Assembly (NCBI GenBank): GCA_018714845.1
Contig: DVMR01000035.1
Span: 1 to 64,000 of the forward strand
Length of the DNA: 64,000 bases
Direction: 5' to 3'
From: Candidatus Ventrousia excrementavium
GTDB taxonomy: Bacteria > Bacillota > Clostridia > Oscillospirales > Butyricicoccaceae
The notes below the pieces were generated by a model. The model did not search any database. It saw only the letters and a program-made list of their open reading frames with translations, and was not told the DNA's origin. This document shows positions 23,011-31,154 of this stretch, piece by piece. The position numbers and the translations under genes are program-made. Position 1 is the stretch's first letter, and each line of letters starts with the position of its first letter.

Positions 23011-24145
23011 AAGCCACCTCCCAAAGCATGACATCGGCATCCTGCAGCAGCCGCTCGGGAAGCTCGCTGCCCGGATATGCCGGTACAATCCAGCAGGCCT
23101 TGACGGCGCGGGCGCAGAGCTCGCGCCACTCGTTGACAACCGATTCGCCCGTCTCAGTGGAAATAAACACCCACGAGACCTTGCGGTTTGGCTGAGCGTC
23201 CATTTTTTCGGCCTGTTCGCGCAAAAGCGCGGCAGCCGTCGGCTCGCCCCGTTCCCTGGGGATTTTCAGCCGGGCCAGACTGTGCTGAATCGCGGCGCTG
23301 TGCTGCGCGTTGGCGCCCCCGCCGATGCGCAGCTGCTCGCCGGACAGGCAGTCGCAGCCGTTGGTGACGAGTGACGTCGTCACGCCCCGGCCGATGAACT
23401 CGTCAGCCATGGCGGCCGCAATGCGGATGCTCTCTTCAAGCAGCGCATCCGGCTTGAGCAGCGAGTCCCATTCCGTATCGAGAAGAATGGCAATCTCCTG
23501 CTCGGCGGTAAAGTCGCGGATATTGACGCGCAGCTCGCCGGTCTTGGCCGAGGCCTTCCAGTTGATGTCGCGCATGGGGTCAAAGCTCTGGTATTGGCGG
23601 ATTCCGCGGAAGGTAAAGGGGTCGTCGCAGTCGGATGCGCGGACCACGGTCTCGCCCATCATCCGCTGCGTCGCGACCATCAGCCTGCGCGCATCGGTTT
23701 TTCCCGGCAGCACGCAGATGCTGCTGTCGACCTTCTGACGCGCCAGAAAGCGCCGGGTGTAGAACAAATCGTTGCCGACAAAGTCAACGCCGTCAATGGC
23801 ATAATATCCGCGCCTGGAGCAGAAAAGGGGCAGTTCACGGTCAACGCGCTCGTTGCCGCGCAGCGAAAAAATCTCGCTGCGATAGTTTTTATCGGAAATG
23901 GCCAGGTTGCTCTGGTCCTGAAACTCCAGGCCGCGGTCTACTTCAACATTGACCTTGACTGTGACGAGCGGAATACTTTTGCGATTTTCCACCGTCGCGG
24001 TCAGCAGCACGGCATCGCCCTCGCGGGCCTCTTTTTCGGAAAAGACGACAGAGGCACTCAGCTTGCGGTTCCACAAAAACCGGCATGCCAGCATTTGCAG
24101 CCAGTAAACTGCGGCAGCACCCAGAACGAACAAAAGAATATTCAC
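23000..24145 (-). CDS. DUF58 (vWA-like) membrane-anchored protein
   Basis: 381-aa protein. One or two N-terminal membrane segments (ILLFVLGAAAVYWLQMLA), a beta-rich stretch to about 200, then the DUF58 signature DDPFTFRGIRQYQSFDPMRDINWKASAKTG and a vWA-like domain. GTG 24145 overlaps the MoxR stop (GTGA), the shortest coupling possible. DUF58 proteins partner MoxR ATPases and are thought to act in folding or maturation of envelope complexes. Here the partner could be the transporter; that is inference. Confidence 0.85.
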   Translation of the reverse strand: MNILLFVLGAAAVYWLQMLACRFLWNRKLSASVVFSEKEAREGDAVLLTATVENRKSIPLVTVKVNVEVDRGLEFQDQSNLAISDKNYRSEIFSLRGNERVDRELPLFCSRRGYYAIDGVDFVGNDLFYTRRFLARQKVDSSICVLPGKTDARRLMVATQRMMGETVVRASDCDDPFTFRGIRQYQSFDPMRDINWKASAKTGELRVNIRDFTAEQEIAILLDTEWDSLLKPDALLEESIRIAAAMADEFIGRGVTTSLVTNGCDCLSGEQLRIGGGANAQHSAAIQHSLARLKIPRERGEPTAAALLREQAEKMDAQPNRKVSWVFISTETGESVVNEWRELCARAVKACWIVPAYPGSELPERLLQDADVMLWEVAYGR

Positions 24146-25089
24146 GCCGATCGTCCCCAGTTTTCGGTCGGAACCGGTATTTGATCCATGATTTTTTCCA
24201 TCATGCGGACGCCGGCCGCCCTGCCCTGGCTGCCCCGGGGAAAAACCAGACGGTGTGCAAGAACGGGGGCGCAAAGGGTTTTGACGTCTTCAGGCACCAC
24301 ATAGTCACGGCCCGCAATAAAGGCATGAGCGCGAACTGCGCGCAGCAGGGCCAGCGTGCCGCGCGGGCTTACGCCGGACACAATCTCAGCTGTGGTGCGG
24401 GTGGCCTGCACAATCTGCACCATGTAATTCATCAGCTCGGGGTGGACATAAACGCTTTTGTAGGCAGCCTGCATGGCGACCAGATCTTCGACAGTGCACA
24501 CCGGCTCCAGCATTTCAAGCGGGGCGTCAACCAAAAAACGGTTCATGATGGCCAGCTCTTCTTCAGGCGTCGGCATTCCCATCGAGATCTGGATGAGAAA
24601 GCGGTCGAGCTGCGCTTCAGGCAGGGGATAGGTGCCGGCCGTTTCGACCGGATTTTGCGTTGCAATGACGAAAAACGGCTGCTTTAAGGGCAGAGTCTCG
24701 CCGTCAATGGTAATCTGGCGCTCTTCCATGCACTCCAGAAGGCTCGACTGGGTTCGCGGCGTGGCACGGTTGATTTCGTCAGCCAGCAGAATATTGCAGA
24801 AGGCCGGGCCGCGGCGCAGGACGAACGCGCTTTCTTTTTGATTGTAGTAATTCATGCCGGTCACGTCAGACGGCAGCAGGTCGGGCGTGAACTGAATGCG
24901 GCCGAACTCGGCGTCGACCGACCGTGCCAGCGACTTGGCGAGCACGGTTTTACCCGTGCCGGGCACGTCGTCGAGCAGCACATGCCCGCCGGCCAGCAGG
25001 GCGGTCAGGACCAGGTCAATCTCTTGACTCTTGCCGATGATGACTTTTTCAATATTGCTGCGAATCTCTGTGATTTTCTGATTGTTCAC
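24142..25089 (-). CDS. MoxR-family AAA ATPase
   Basis: 315-aa AAA+ chaperone-like ATPase: Walker A DVPGTGKT, Walker B LLADEINRA, sensor-1 IATQNPVE, and the C-terminal lid with SPRGTLALLRA. GTG 25089 has GAGGTG upstream and leaves a 13-base gap from the permease gene; ATG 25128 would overlap that gene. MoxR proteins assemble or activate metal-containing and envelope complexes with DUF58 partners. Its place between ABC permeases and ATPase is unusual. Confidence 0.9.
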   Translation of the reverse strand: MNNQKITEIRSNIEKVIIGKSQEIDLVLTALLAGGHVLLDDVPGTGKTVLAKSLARSVDAEFGRIQFTPDLLPSDVTGMNYYNQKESAFVLRRGPAFCNILLADEINRATPRTQSSLLECMEERQITIDGETLPLKQPFFVIATQNPVETAGTYPLPEAQLDRFLIQISMGMPTPEEELAIMNRFLVDAPLEMLEPVCTVEDLVAMQAAYKSVYVHPELMNYMVQIVQATRTTAEIVSGVSPRGTLALLRAVRAHAFIAGRDYVVPEDVKTLCAPVLAHRLVFPRGSQGRAAGVRMMEKIMDQIPVPTENWGRSA

Positions 25090-25102
25090 GGGGCAGGCAC
25101 CT

Positions 25103-25936
25103 CTACTTATCTCCAGATTTAAAGACATAGGCTTTGATCATCGCTTTTTGTCCGATGAAATAGACGAGCAGCGTGGGAATGGCTGACAAAATGCCGCCGG
25201 CCATGATGCTGGGCAGCGTGCCGGCATTGCCGTACGACGAGTTCATGTATGAGAGCAGCACCGGAAAGGTCCTGTCCCGTTCGTTTAAAATGTAGATCAG
25301 CGGCCCGAACAGGTCAGACCACACACTGATAAATGTGTTGAGAATCATGATGATAAAGACCGGCTTGGCCATGGGAACGACGATTTGCCACAGCAGCCGG
25401 AAATGCCCGCACCCCGCGACCCGCGCCGCGTCCAGAATGGGCTGGGGGATGGTCAGGTAATACTGCCGCAGCAGGAAGATGTAATAGGCATTGCCCAGAA
25501 AGGCGGGCACCCACAGCGGCATCAGTGTCCCGTACCAGCCCAGCTTGACGTAGACGATGAACTGAGGGAAAAAAGTCACGGTACCCGGCATCATCATGGT
25601 GATGAGCAGCAGCGCCATGATGACTTTTTTGTACCTGAACTTTAAAAAAGCCACTGCATAGGCGACGATTGCGTTGGAAACAACGACGCCGACAATATTG
25701 ATGGCACACAGCTTGACGGTATTCCAGATATAACGCCAGCCGTCATAGTCGGTAAAAAATTTGAGATAGTTGCTGAAGTCAAAGGAATCAACCCACCAGT
25801 TCATGGGGCGCTCAAAGACCTTGACCGGGTCCTTGAAAGAGGTAATAATCATCCAGAAAAACGGGACGAGCATGGTGACTGCAAACAGCAGAATCACTCC
25901 GTAGCGGGCAAAAAACTGTATATGCCGTTTTTTCAT
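25103..25936 (-). CDS. CUT1 ABC permease, MalG-like
   Basis: 277-aa permease with six hydrophobic segments and the EAA loop (LDAARVAGCGHFRLLWQIVV). Typical of the second permease in oligosaccharide or glycerol-phosphate importers. Its ATG shares one base with the upstream stop (TGATG). Confidence 0.9.
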   Translation of the reverse strand: MKKRHIQFFARYGVILLFAVTMLVPFFWMIITSFKDPVKVFERPMNWWVDSFDFSNYLKFFTDYDGWRYIWNTVKLCAINIVGVVVSNAIVAYAVAFLKFRYKKVIMALLLITMMMPGTVTFFPQFIVYVKLGWYGTLMPLWVPAFLGNAYYIFLLRQYYLTIPQPILDAARVAGCGHFRLLWQIVVPMAKPVFIIMILNTFISVWSDLFGPLIYILNERDRTFPVLLSYMNSSYGNAGTLPSIMAGGILSAIPTLLVYFIGQKAMIKAYVFKSGDK

Positions 25937-26868
25937 CAGTCTTCATCACCGCCGTCGTTTTCATAATACACCATGGGCGCTGACACCTTCATCACAAGGA
26001 AGGACAGCACCATGATAATGATGAACAGAATCCATGCCATTGCACAGGCCTTGCCCATTTTGTGGTACAGGAAAGCGTTTTTATAAAGGTATAGTGCGTA
26101 AAACATGGTGGAGTTGTTGGGGCCGCCGTCTGTAATCAGGTAGCCCGATGTAAAGGTCTGCAGCCCGCCGATGATGTTGGTCAGCAGCTGGAACAGAAGG
26201 ATTGGGCTCATAGAGGGCAGCGTGATGGTGAAAAGCCGCCGCCACCAGCCGGCGCCGGCCAGCAGGGCAGCCTCGTGCAGGTGCCGGGGCACTGTCTGTA
26301 GTCCGGCCAGATAAATGACGATGCCACCGCCGATGCCCCACAGGCTCATGATGGCCAGCGCAATGAGCGACCATCGTTCGTCGCCCAGCCAGTTGGGACC
26401 CTGCACACCGATCAGGCTGAGCAACTGGTTGACAAGCCCGAACCGATAATTGAAGATATACGACCACAAAAGCGCTGCGGCAACGCTCGAAACAACGCAG
26501 GGCATGTAGTAAATGGTGCGGAGAATGCCCGAATAGGGAAGGTCGCCGTTGAGCAGCATGGCCGTTGCAAGGGAAAGAACCATGTTGATGGGAATGGTCA
26601 TGGCGCAGTACTGGAAGGTTACGCGCAGCGACTTTAAAAAAATCTCTTCCGTGAACAGCTCTTTGTAATTTGCAAGCCCTACCCAGACAGGGTCACTGAC
26701 AATCTTCCATTCGGTAAAGCTGATGTACAGCGAGCCTAAAAGCGGCAGCAGCGTCAGCAGCACAAAGCCGATGACCCATGGGCTGATCCACAGGAAAAAA
26801 CGCGGCGTATGTCCCAGCCGTTTGTGCCTGAGCTTTCGAAGCGGCTTTATGATGGTTTTGCCTTTCAT
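25936..26868 (-). CDS. CUT1 ABC permease, MalF-like
   Basis: 310-aa permease with about six membrane segments, starting after a basic N-terminus (KPLRKLRHKRLG), and the EAA loop HEAALLAGAGWWRRLFTITL. GAGGTG precedes ATG 26868. Heterodimer partner of the next gene. A strong hairpin separates it from the binding-protein gene, a common way to give the binding protein more mRNA. Confidence 0.9.
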   Translation of the reverse strand: MKGKTIIKPLRKLRHKRLGHTPRFFLWISPWVIGFVLLTLLPLLGSLYISFTEWKIVSDPVWVGLANYKELFTEEIFLKSLRVTFQYCAMTIPINMVLSLATAMLLNGDLPYSGILRTIYYMPCVVSSVAAALLWSYIFNYRFGLVNQLLSLIGVQGPNWLGDERWSLIALAIMSLWGIGGGIVIYLAGLQTVPRHLHEAALLAGAGWWRRLFTITLPSMSPILLFQLLTNIIGGLQTFTSGYLITDGGPNNSTMFYALYLYKNAFLYHKMGKACAMAWILFIIIMVLSFLVMKVSAPMVYYENDGGDED

Positions 26869-26889
26869 CAAGTTTTCACCTCACATAAC

Positions 26890-26917
26890 GGAAAGCGCCC
26901 CGTAAGAGGCGCTTTCC
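26890..26917 (-). promoter_or_regulatory. Intercistronic hairpin after the binding-protein gene
   Basis: GGAAAGCGCC/GGCGCTTTCC with an 8-base loop and no T-run on the minus strand. Such hairpins protect the upstream mRNA 3' end and lower expression of the permeases. Confidence 0.65.
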
Positions 26918-26947
26918 AGTGGCAGCATACAGACTGAGGAATCGCCT

Positions 26948-28318
26948 TTATTGATTGGCCAGCTCTGCATCCAGCAGTTCCGAGCACTCGGTCTGGATGG
27001 CGTGCATGGCGTCCTCCGGTGTAATCTGATCATCCACCATCTGATAAATGTAGTTGTCCACAACCGCGGTCATTTCCCACCAGCACAGGCACTGGCCCTG
27101 CTGGTTCTGCGAATAGGGCAGCGTCTCGACGCGCAGCGAGTGGTGCTCGGGGCCGCCGGGAATGTCGAGAACCTCGTCGAGCATGGCGACATCCTTGCGC
27201 AGCGGCGTGATAAGACCGGTCTTGGCCATGATGCGCTGGGCCTCGTAGGTCGTCATGAAATAGGCGAATTCTTTGGCAAGTTCGGGATTTTCAGACTGCG
27301 AGCTGACCGCATAGCCGGCATACAGAACCGGGGTGTCGCCCTCCTGGTGCATGGACTCGGGCAGCGGTGCGATATCCCACTCAAAATCTTCAATGGCACT
27401 CAGCCAGACAATGTCATAAACACCCGACATGTAAAAGGCGTATTCACCGCCGGCAAAGCCGCCGGTCAGATAGGTGCCGTCGTCAGCAGAGGGAGCGATG
27501 CCGTCATCACTGGCCTGCTTAATCCACTCCAGCGTCTCGAGCGCCTCGGGAGATTCAAATACGACCTCAGTGGGGTTGTTCATATCATCAAGAAACTTGC
27601 CGCCCTTTGAAAACAGGACATTGAGCCAGTTACCCGTCGCGGTGCTCAGGCCGATTGTGGTGGGAACGCCGTCCGCATCGCGCACCGTGGTGGCCTCAGC
27701 CATTTCGGACAGCTCTTCCCAGGTGGTGTCAGCCGTCGGGTAATCAAGACCGGCTGCATCCAGCATGTCCTTATTGTAGAACAGCACTGTGGTGCAGGCG
27801 CCGACCGGCGTGGCGTAATAGTCGCCCTCATACAGGTAGGCATCATACAGGTTGGTGGAGTAAAGCTCTTCGTCCCACAGTTCCTCATGCTCTTCATAAA
27901 TATCTGAAAGGGGCATCAGCATGCCTTCACGCATCCAGCTGAGCAGCGTCTGGGGATGGCCATAAATGACGTCGGGCGACTGGCCGCCGATAAACCGGGT
28001 CTCAACAGCGGTGCCGTAATCGTCGTTCAGAGCCTCAAAGTGGACTGTCGTGCCGGGGTGCGACGCCATAAAAGCCTCGCAGGCCTCAAGGTCGCACTCA
28101 ATCTCAGCGTCCGAGCCCCAGGCGACAAAGGTGATTTCGCCGGTCGGGCCAGTGTATTCTTCACCGGAATCGGAGCCGCTGTCATCTGACGGCGTAGTAT
28201 TGTCATCGCCGGCAGGTGTTGTGGGTGTATTATCCTGTGTTTCTGTCTCGGAGTTGTTGCAGGCGACCATGCCCAATAGCATGACGACCGCCAGCAGCAG
28301 CGCTAGGGCTTTTTTCAT
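26948..28318 (-). CDS. CUT1-type substrate-binding lipoprotein
   Basis: 456-aa lipoprotein: signal peptide with lipobox MVAC (C about 20), a Thr/Asp/Gly-rich linker (residues 22-55), then the solute-binding protein fold of family 1 (ITFVAWGSDAEIE, then FFIGGQSPDVIYG-like region and GGFAGGEYAFYMSG). AAAGGAGAG precedes ATG 28318. It determines the substrate for the importer; family members bind sugars, oligosaccharides or glycerol phosphates. The methyltransferase at the operon end hints at a methylated or methoxylated ligand, inference only. Confidence 0.88.
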   Translation of the reverse strand: MKKALALLLAVVMLLGMVACNNSETETQDNTPTTPAGDDNTTPSDDSGSDSGEEYTGPTGEITFVAWGSDAEIECDLEACEAFMASHPGTTVHFEALNDDYGTAVETRFIGGQSPDVIYGHPQTLLSWMREGMLMPLSDIYEEHEELWDEELYSTNLYDAYLYEGDYYATPVGACTTVLFYNKDMLDAAGLDYPTADTTWEELSEMAEATTVRDADGVPTTIGLSTATGNWLNVLFSKGGKFLDDMNNPTEVVFESPEALETLEWIKQASDDGIAPSADDGTYLTGGFAGGEYAFYMSGVYDIVWLSAIEDFEWDIAPLPESMHQEGDTPVLYAGYAVSSQSENPELAKEFAYFMTTYEAQRIMAKTGLITPLRKDVAMLDEVLDIPGGPEHHSLRVETLPYSQNQQGQCLCWWEMTAVVDNYIYQMVDDQITPEDAMHAIQTECSELLDAELANQ

Positions 28319-28406
28319 CGTGCGTTTCTCTCCTTTGCTTTTCTCCAGCGGCAAATTTGTTTTTTAAAATTTGCCGCATTTTTGATGGCCCGCAGAACCA
28401 CTATAC

Positions 28407-28435
28407 ATTATGCCAAAAGGTTTATTTTTTGTAAA
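28407..28435 (-). promoter_or_regulatory. Promoter of the CUT1 operon
   Basis: On the minus strand TTTACA (28435-28430) and CATAAT (28412-28407) with 17 bases between. The AT-rich gap 28319-28570 holds no gene. Confidence 0.6.
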
Positions 28436-28570
28436 TAGTTTTAAAATAACATTTGAATTTTCAATGAATTTGTTATTTTTTATCGTGTTTTTCAAAAGAA
28501 CATCAAAGGAGTGTAAAATTATTATTTTCAAATTAAGTTTAATAAATATATTTTGATTGCCGGTCTGCTC

Positions 28571-29689
28571 TCAGTGGGCAATCGCCAGTCCGCTTTCGGA
28601 ATCAAAAACGTGAATCTGGTCGACGGCAAGCTGCAGAGTGAGGGACTGTCCGACCTCGACGGGGGCGTAGGTGCGCGCGCGGGCTGTCAGCTCGGCGTCG
28701 CCGACAGACAGGTACAGCTTTTTTTCAGCGCCCAGAATGTCAATGGCGGTCACGCGAGCATCGGCCGGCGTCAGTGCCACATCGGGAATAGCCGTACCCT
28801 CGCACACGGGATAAAGGTCCTCGGCACGAATGCCGGCGACGACGGTTTTTTCCACATATCCGCGGTCTTTCAGGACGCTGCCCTTCCAGTCCGGCAGAGG
28901 AATGATACAGCCGCCCGTCTGCAGGGCGGGCGCGCCCTGGTGCAGCACACACTGCGCGCTGAACAGGTTCATGGATGCGCCGCCGACAAAGCGGGCGACA
29001 AACAGGTTCTGGGGCCGGCTGTAGATGTTCTGCGGCGTGTCGACCTGCTTGATTTCGCCGGCGTCCATGACAACGACGCGCGAGCCCAGCGTCATGGCCT
29101 CGGTCTGGTCATGTGTGACGTAAAGCGTCGTGACGCCCAGGTCTTTTTGCAGCCGGGCGATTTCTGAGCGCAGCTCGTTGCGCATGGCAGTGTCCAGATT
29201 GCTCAGCGGCTCGTCCATCAAAAACACCCTGGGCTGACAGACGAGCGCACGGCCGATGGCGATACGCTGGCACTGGCCGCCCGAAAGACCTTTGGCCTTG
29301 TGCTTTAAAAGCTCGGTGATGCCCAGTGTCTGCGCCATGGCCGCCACTTTTTCGCGACGCTCTTTTTTGGGCATCCGCTGCATCTTCAGTGCGAATTCCA
29401 TATTTTCTTCAACCGTCAGATTGGGAAACAGCGCGTAGTTTTGAAATACCATGGCAATATTGCGCTTTTTGGGGTCAAGCTCGTTGACGACTTTGCCGTC
29501 GATTCTGAGCTCGCCGGAAGTAATCTCCTCCAGCCCCGCCACCATGCGCAGCACGGTGGACTTTCCGCAGCCTGAAGAGCCGACAATCACCACAAATTCG
29601 CCGTCCTCGATGTCAAGGTTGAAGTTTTTGACAGCCTCTGTGCCGGACATGAACACCTTGCTGATATGTGAAAACTGTATGCTGGCCAT
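28571..29689 (-). CDS. UgpC/MsmK-type ABC ATPase, second copy
   Basis: 372-aa ATPase with Walker A GSSGCGKST, MVFQNYALFP, Walker B VFLMDEPLSNLD, the H-loop VTHDQTEAMTLG and a C-terminal TOBE region. The signature reads LSGGQCQRIAIGRAL, with Cys where Arg is usual. GGGAGGAG precedes ATG 29689. It lies upstream of the binding-protein gene as a separate unit with its own start region; one of the two ATPases may serve several importers, as MsmK does in streptococci. Confidence 0.9.
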   Translation of the reverse strand: MASIQFSHISKVFMSGTEAVKNFNLDIEDGEFVVIVGSSGCGKSTVLRMVAGLEEITSGELRIDGKVVNELDPKKRNIAMVFQNYALFPNLTVEENMEFALKMQRMPKKERREKVAAMAQTLGITELLKHKAKGLSGGQCQRIAIGRALVCQPRVFLMDEPLSNLDTAMRNELRSEIARLQKDLGVTTLYVTHDQTEAMTLGSRVVVMDAGEIKQVDTPQNIYSRPQNLFVARFVGGASMNLFSAQCVLHQGAPALQTGGCIIPLPDWKGSVLKDRGYVEKTVVAGIRAEDLYPVCEGTAIPDVALTPADARVTAIDILGAEKKLYLSVGDAELTARARTYAPVEVGQSLTLQLAVDQIHVFDSESGLAIAH

Positions 29690-29862
29690 GCCATCTCCTC
29701 CCGCCGATGACGCATTATCGAACTTTACGATAAATGGTTGTGAAAAAAGCATTTTTATCTATAAATAACGCGTAAAATAAGCAAAAAATAAGATTTTTTG
29801 TCACTTTTTCAATGATAATCTTTCTCGGCGCCTTTGTCAACCGCTTTTTCTTTATTTGGCGC

Positions 29863-29892
29863 TTGACAAGCCGGGGCTGCCGGAGATATGCT
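29863..29892 (+). promoter_or_regulatory. Promoter of the 29932 methyltransferase gene
   Basis: TTGACA and TATGCT with an 18-base spacer, 40 bases before the start codon. Confidence 0.7.
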
Positions 29893-29931
29893 AAAAATCA
29901 ACAGATTGCGCACAGTAGAGGAGAAGTTCAT

Positions 29932-31011
29932 ATGCAAAAGCTTATCGACGAGCTGTATCGGTTTGACCGGCGCCCGGTTTACGCGATTTACGGGGTGCCG
30001 AGCGATTTTGGCTTTGCCTGTATGGACAAGGTCAGCATTGCGGTAGACCTGGGATTTCGGTCGCGGCAGGCGGGAGTCGTTACGGCTGTTGCCGAGAACC
30101 CCTTTGCGTCGGTAAAAGAGGTCGAAGACTTTCCGTGGCATGTCTCGCTGGACGGCGCACAGGCACAGGCTGAGCTGGAAATGCTGCGGGGATGGCTGGC
30201 AAACAACATCGTGCACCAGGGCGGCGGATGCTTTGGACCTCTGACTGTAGCAGCTTGCATCGTCGGCGTTGAAGAATGTGTGCGCATGGTGCACAAGCGT
30301 CCGGAAGTTCTGCACGCCGTGCTGCGCCGCGTCACCGACTTTATGCTTCTGCTGGCGCGCGAAGAGCAGCGACTGGGTGCTGATTCCTTTTGGATTGCCG
30401 AGCCGGTGGCGTCGCTGTTGTCGCCGAGGTCCTGCTGTGTCTTCTGCACCCCGTACCTGAAAGAAATTTTTAACGCGCTGGACATTCCTGGTGTGCTGCA
30501 CGTCTGCGGCAACACAGACCCGCATCTCGGCGCGCTACTCGAAACCGGGGCGCAGGCACTGAGCATTGACTGGTGCACCGACCTGGTCCGTTATCTGGAA
30601 GCCGCGCCCGATGATGTTGTCATTATGGGCAACATCAACCCCATGCTGCTGTGGCAGGGCACGCAGGACGAAGTGCGGGCTCAGACCGAAGCCCTGATGC
30701 GGCAGACGCGCGATTATAAAAACTTTGTCCTGGCGACGGGGTGTCAGGTGCCGTCGGCGGCGCCGCGCGAAAATGTTGAGCTCATGCTCGACATCGGCCG
30801 GTCTTTTCCCGTCTGGAGCAACGACCAGTACCGGCTGATTCATCAGCTGGCCAATTTGTACTGCCAAAGCGGCAGTACAGCCTTTGATGTGCTGTGTACA
30901 CAAAAGGATGTTCCGGCAGAGCTGCGCTGCGCTGCAGAGAATATGGCGCGCCGGCGCCTCGAAAACGGCGTGGGAAAACGAGCCGATGCAAAAGCATCGT
31001 TATCGAACTGA
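29932..31011 (+). CDS. UroD-fold methyltransferase-like protein
   Basis: 359-aa member of the same superfamily as the genes at 14261 and 18496, with H190-x-C192 (LHVCG) and C271 (ATGCQVP), so the zinc-type site is intact. GAGGAGAAG precedes ATG 29932. The only plus-strand gene between the two SLH paralogs, and divergent from the ABC ATPase gene, so shared control is possible. The corrinoid partner is unknown. It lacks the usual first 20-30 residues of the family. Confidence 0.8.
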   Translation: MQKLIDELYRFDRRPVYAIYGVPSDFGFACMDKVSIAVDLGFRSRQAGVVTAVAENPFASVKEVEDFPWHVSLDGAQAQAELEMLRGWLANNIVHQGGGCFGPLTVAACIVGVEECVRMVHKRPEVLHAVLRRVTDFMLLLAREEQRLGADSFWIAEPVASLLSPRSCCVFCTPYLKEIFNALDIPGVLHVCGNTDPHLGALLETGAQALSIDWCTDLVRYLEAAPDDVVIMGNINPMLLWQGTQDEVRAQTEALMRQTRDYKNFVLATGCQVPSAAPRENVELMLDIGRSFPVWSNDQYRLIHQLANLYCQSGSTAFDVLCTQKDVPAELRCAAENMARRRLENGVGKRADAKASLSN

Positions 31012-31092
31012 ATGAAAGCGGAAGAAAAGGTAAATGGCAGGCTGGTCCCGGCAGGGACTGGCTTTTTGCAGAAAGCTTTAGATACACAGAGA

Positions 31093-31121
31093 TTGACCTG
31101 CCTGGAAACATATGATAAAAT
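31093..31121 (+). promoter_or_regulatory. Promoter of SLH gene 2
   Basis: TTGACC and TAAAAT, 17-base spacer, matching the boxes before SLH gene 1 at 7966. The AT-rich leader and ribosome-site region are also alike. Confidence 0.75.
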
Positions 31122-31154
31122 TATATAAAATTTAAAAAGAAAGAAGTGGGTGAA

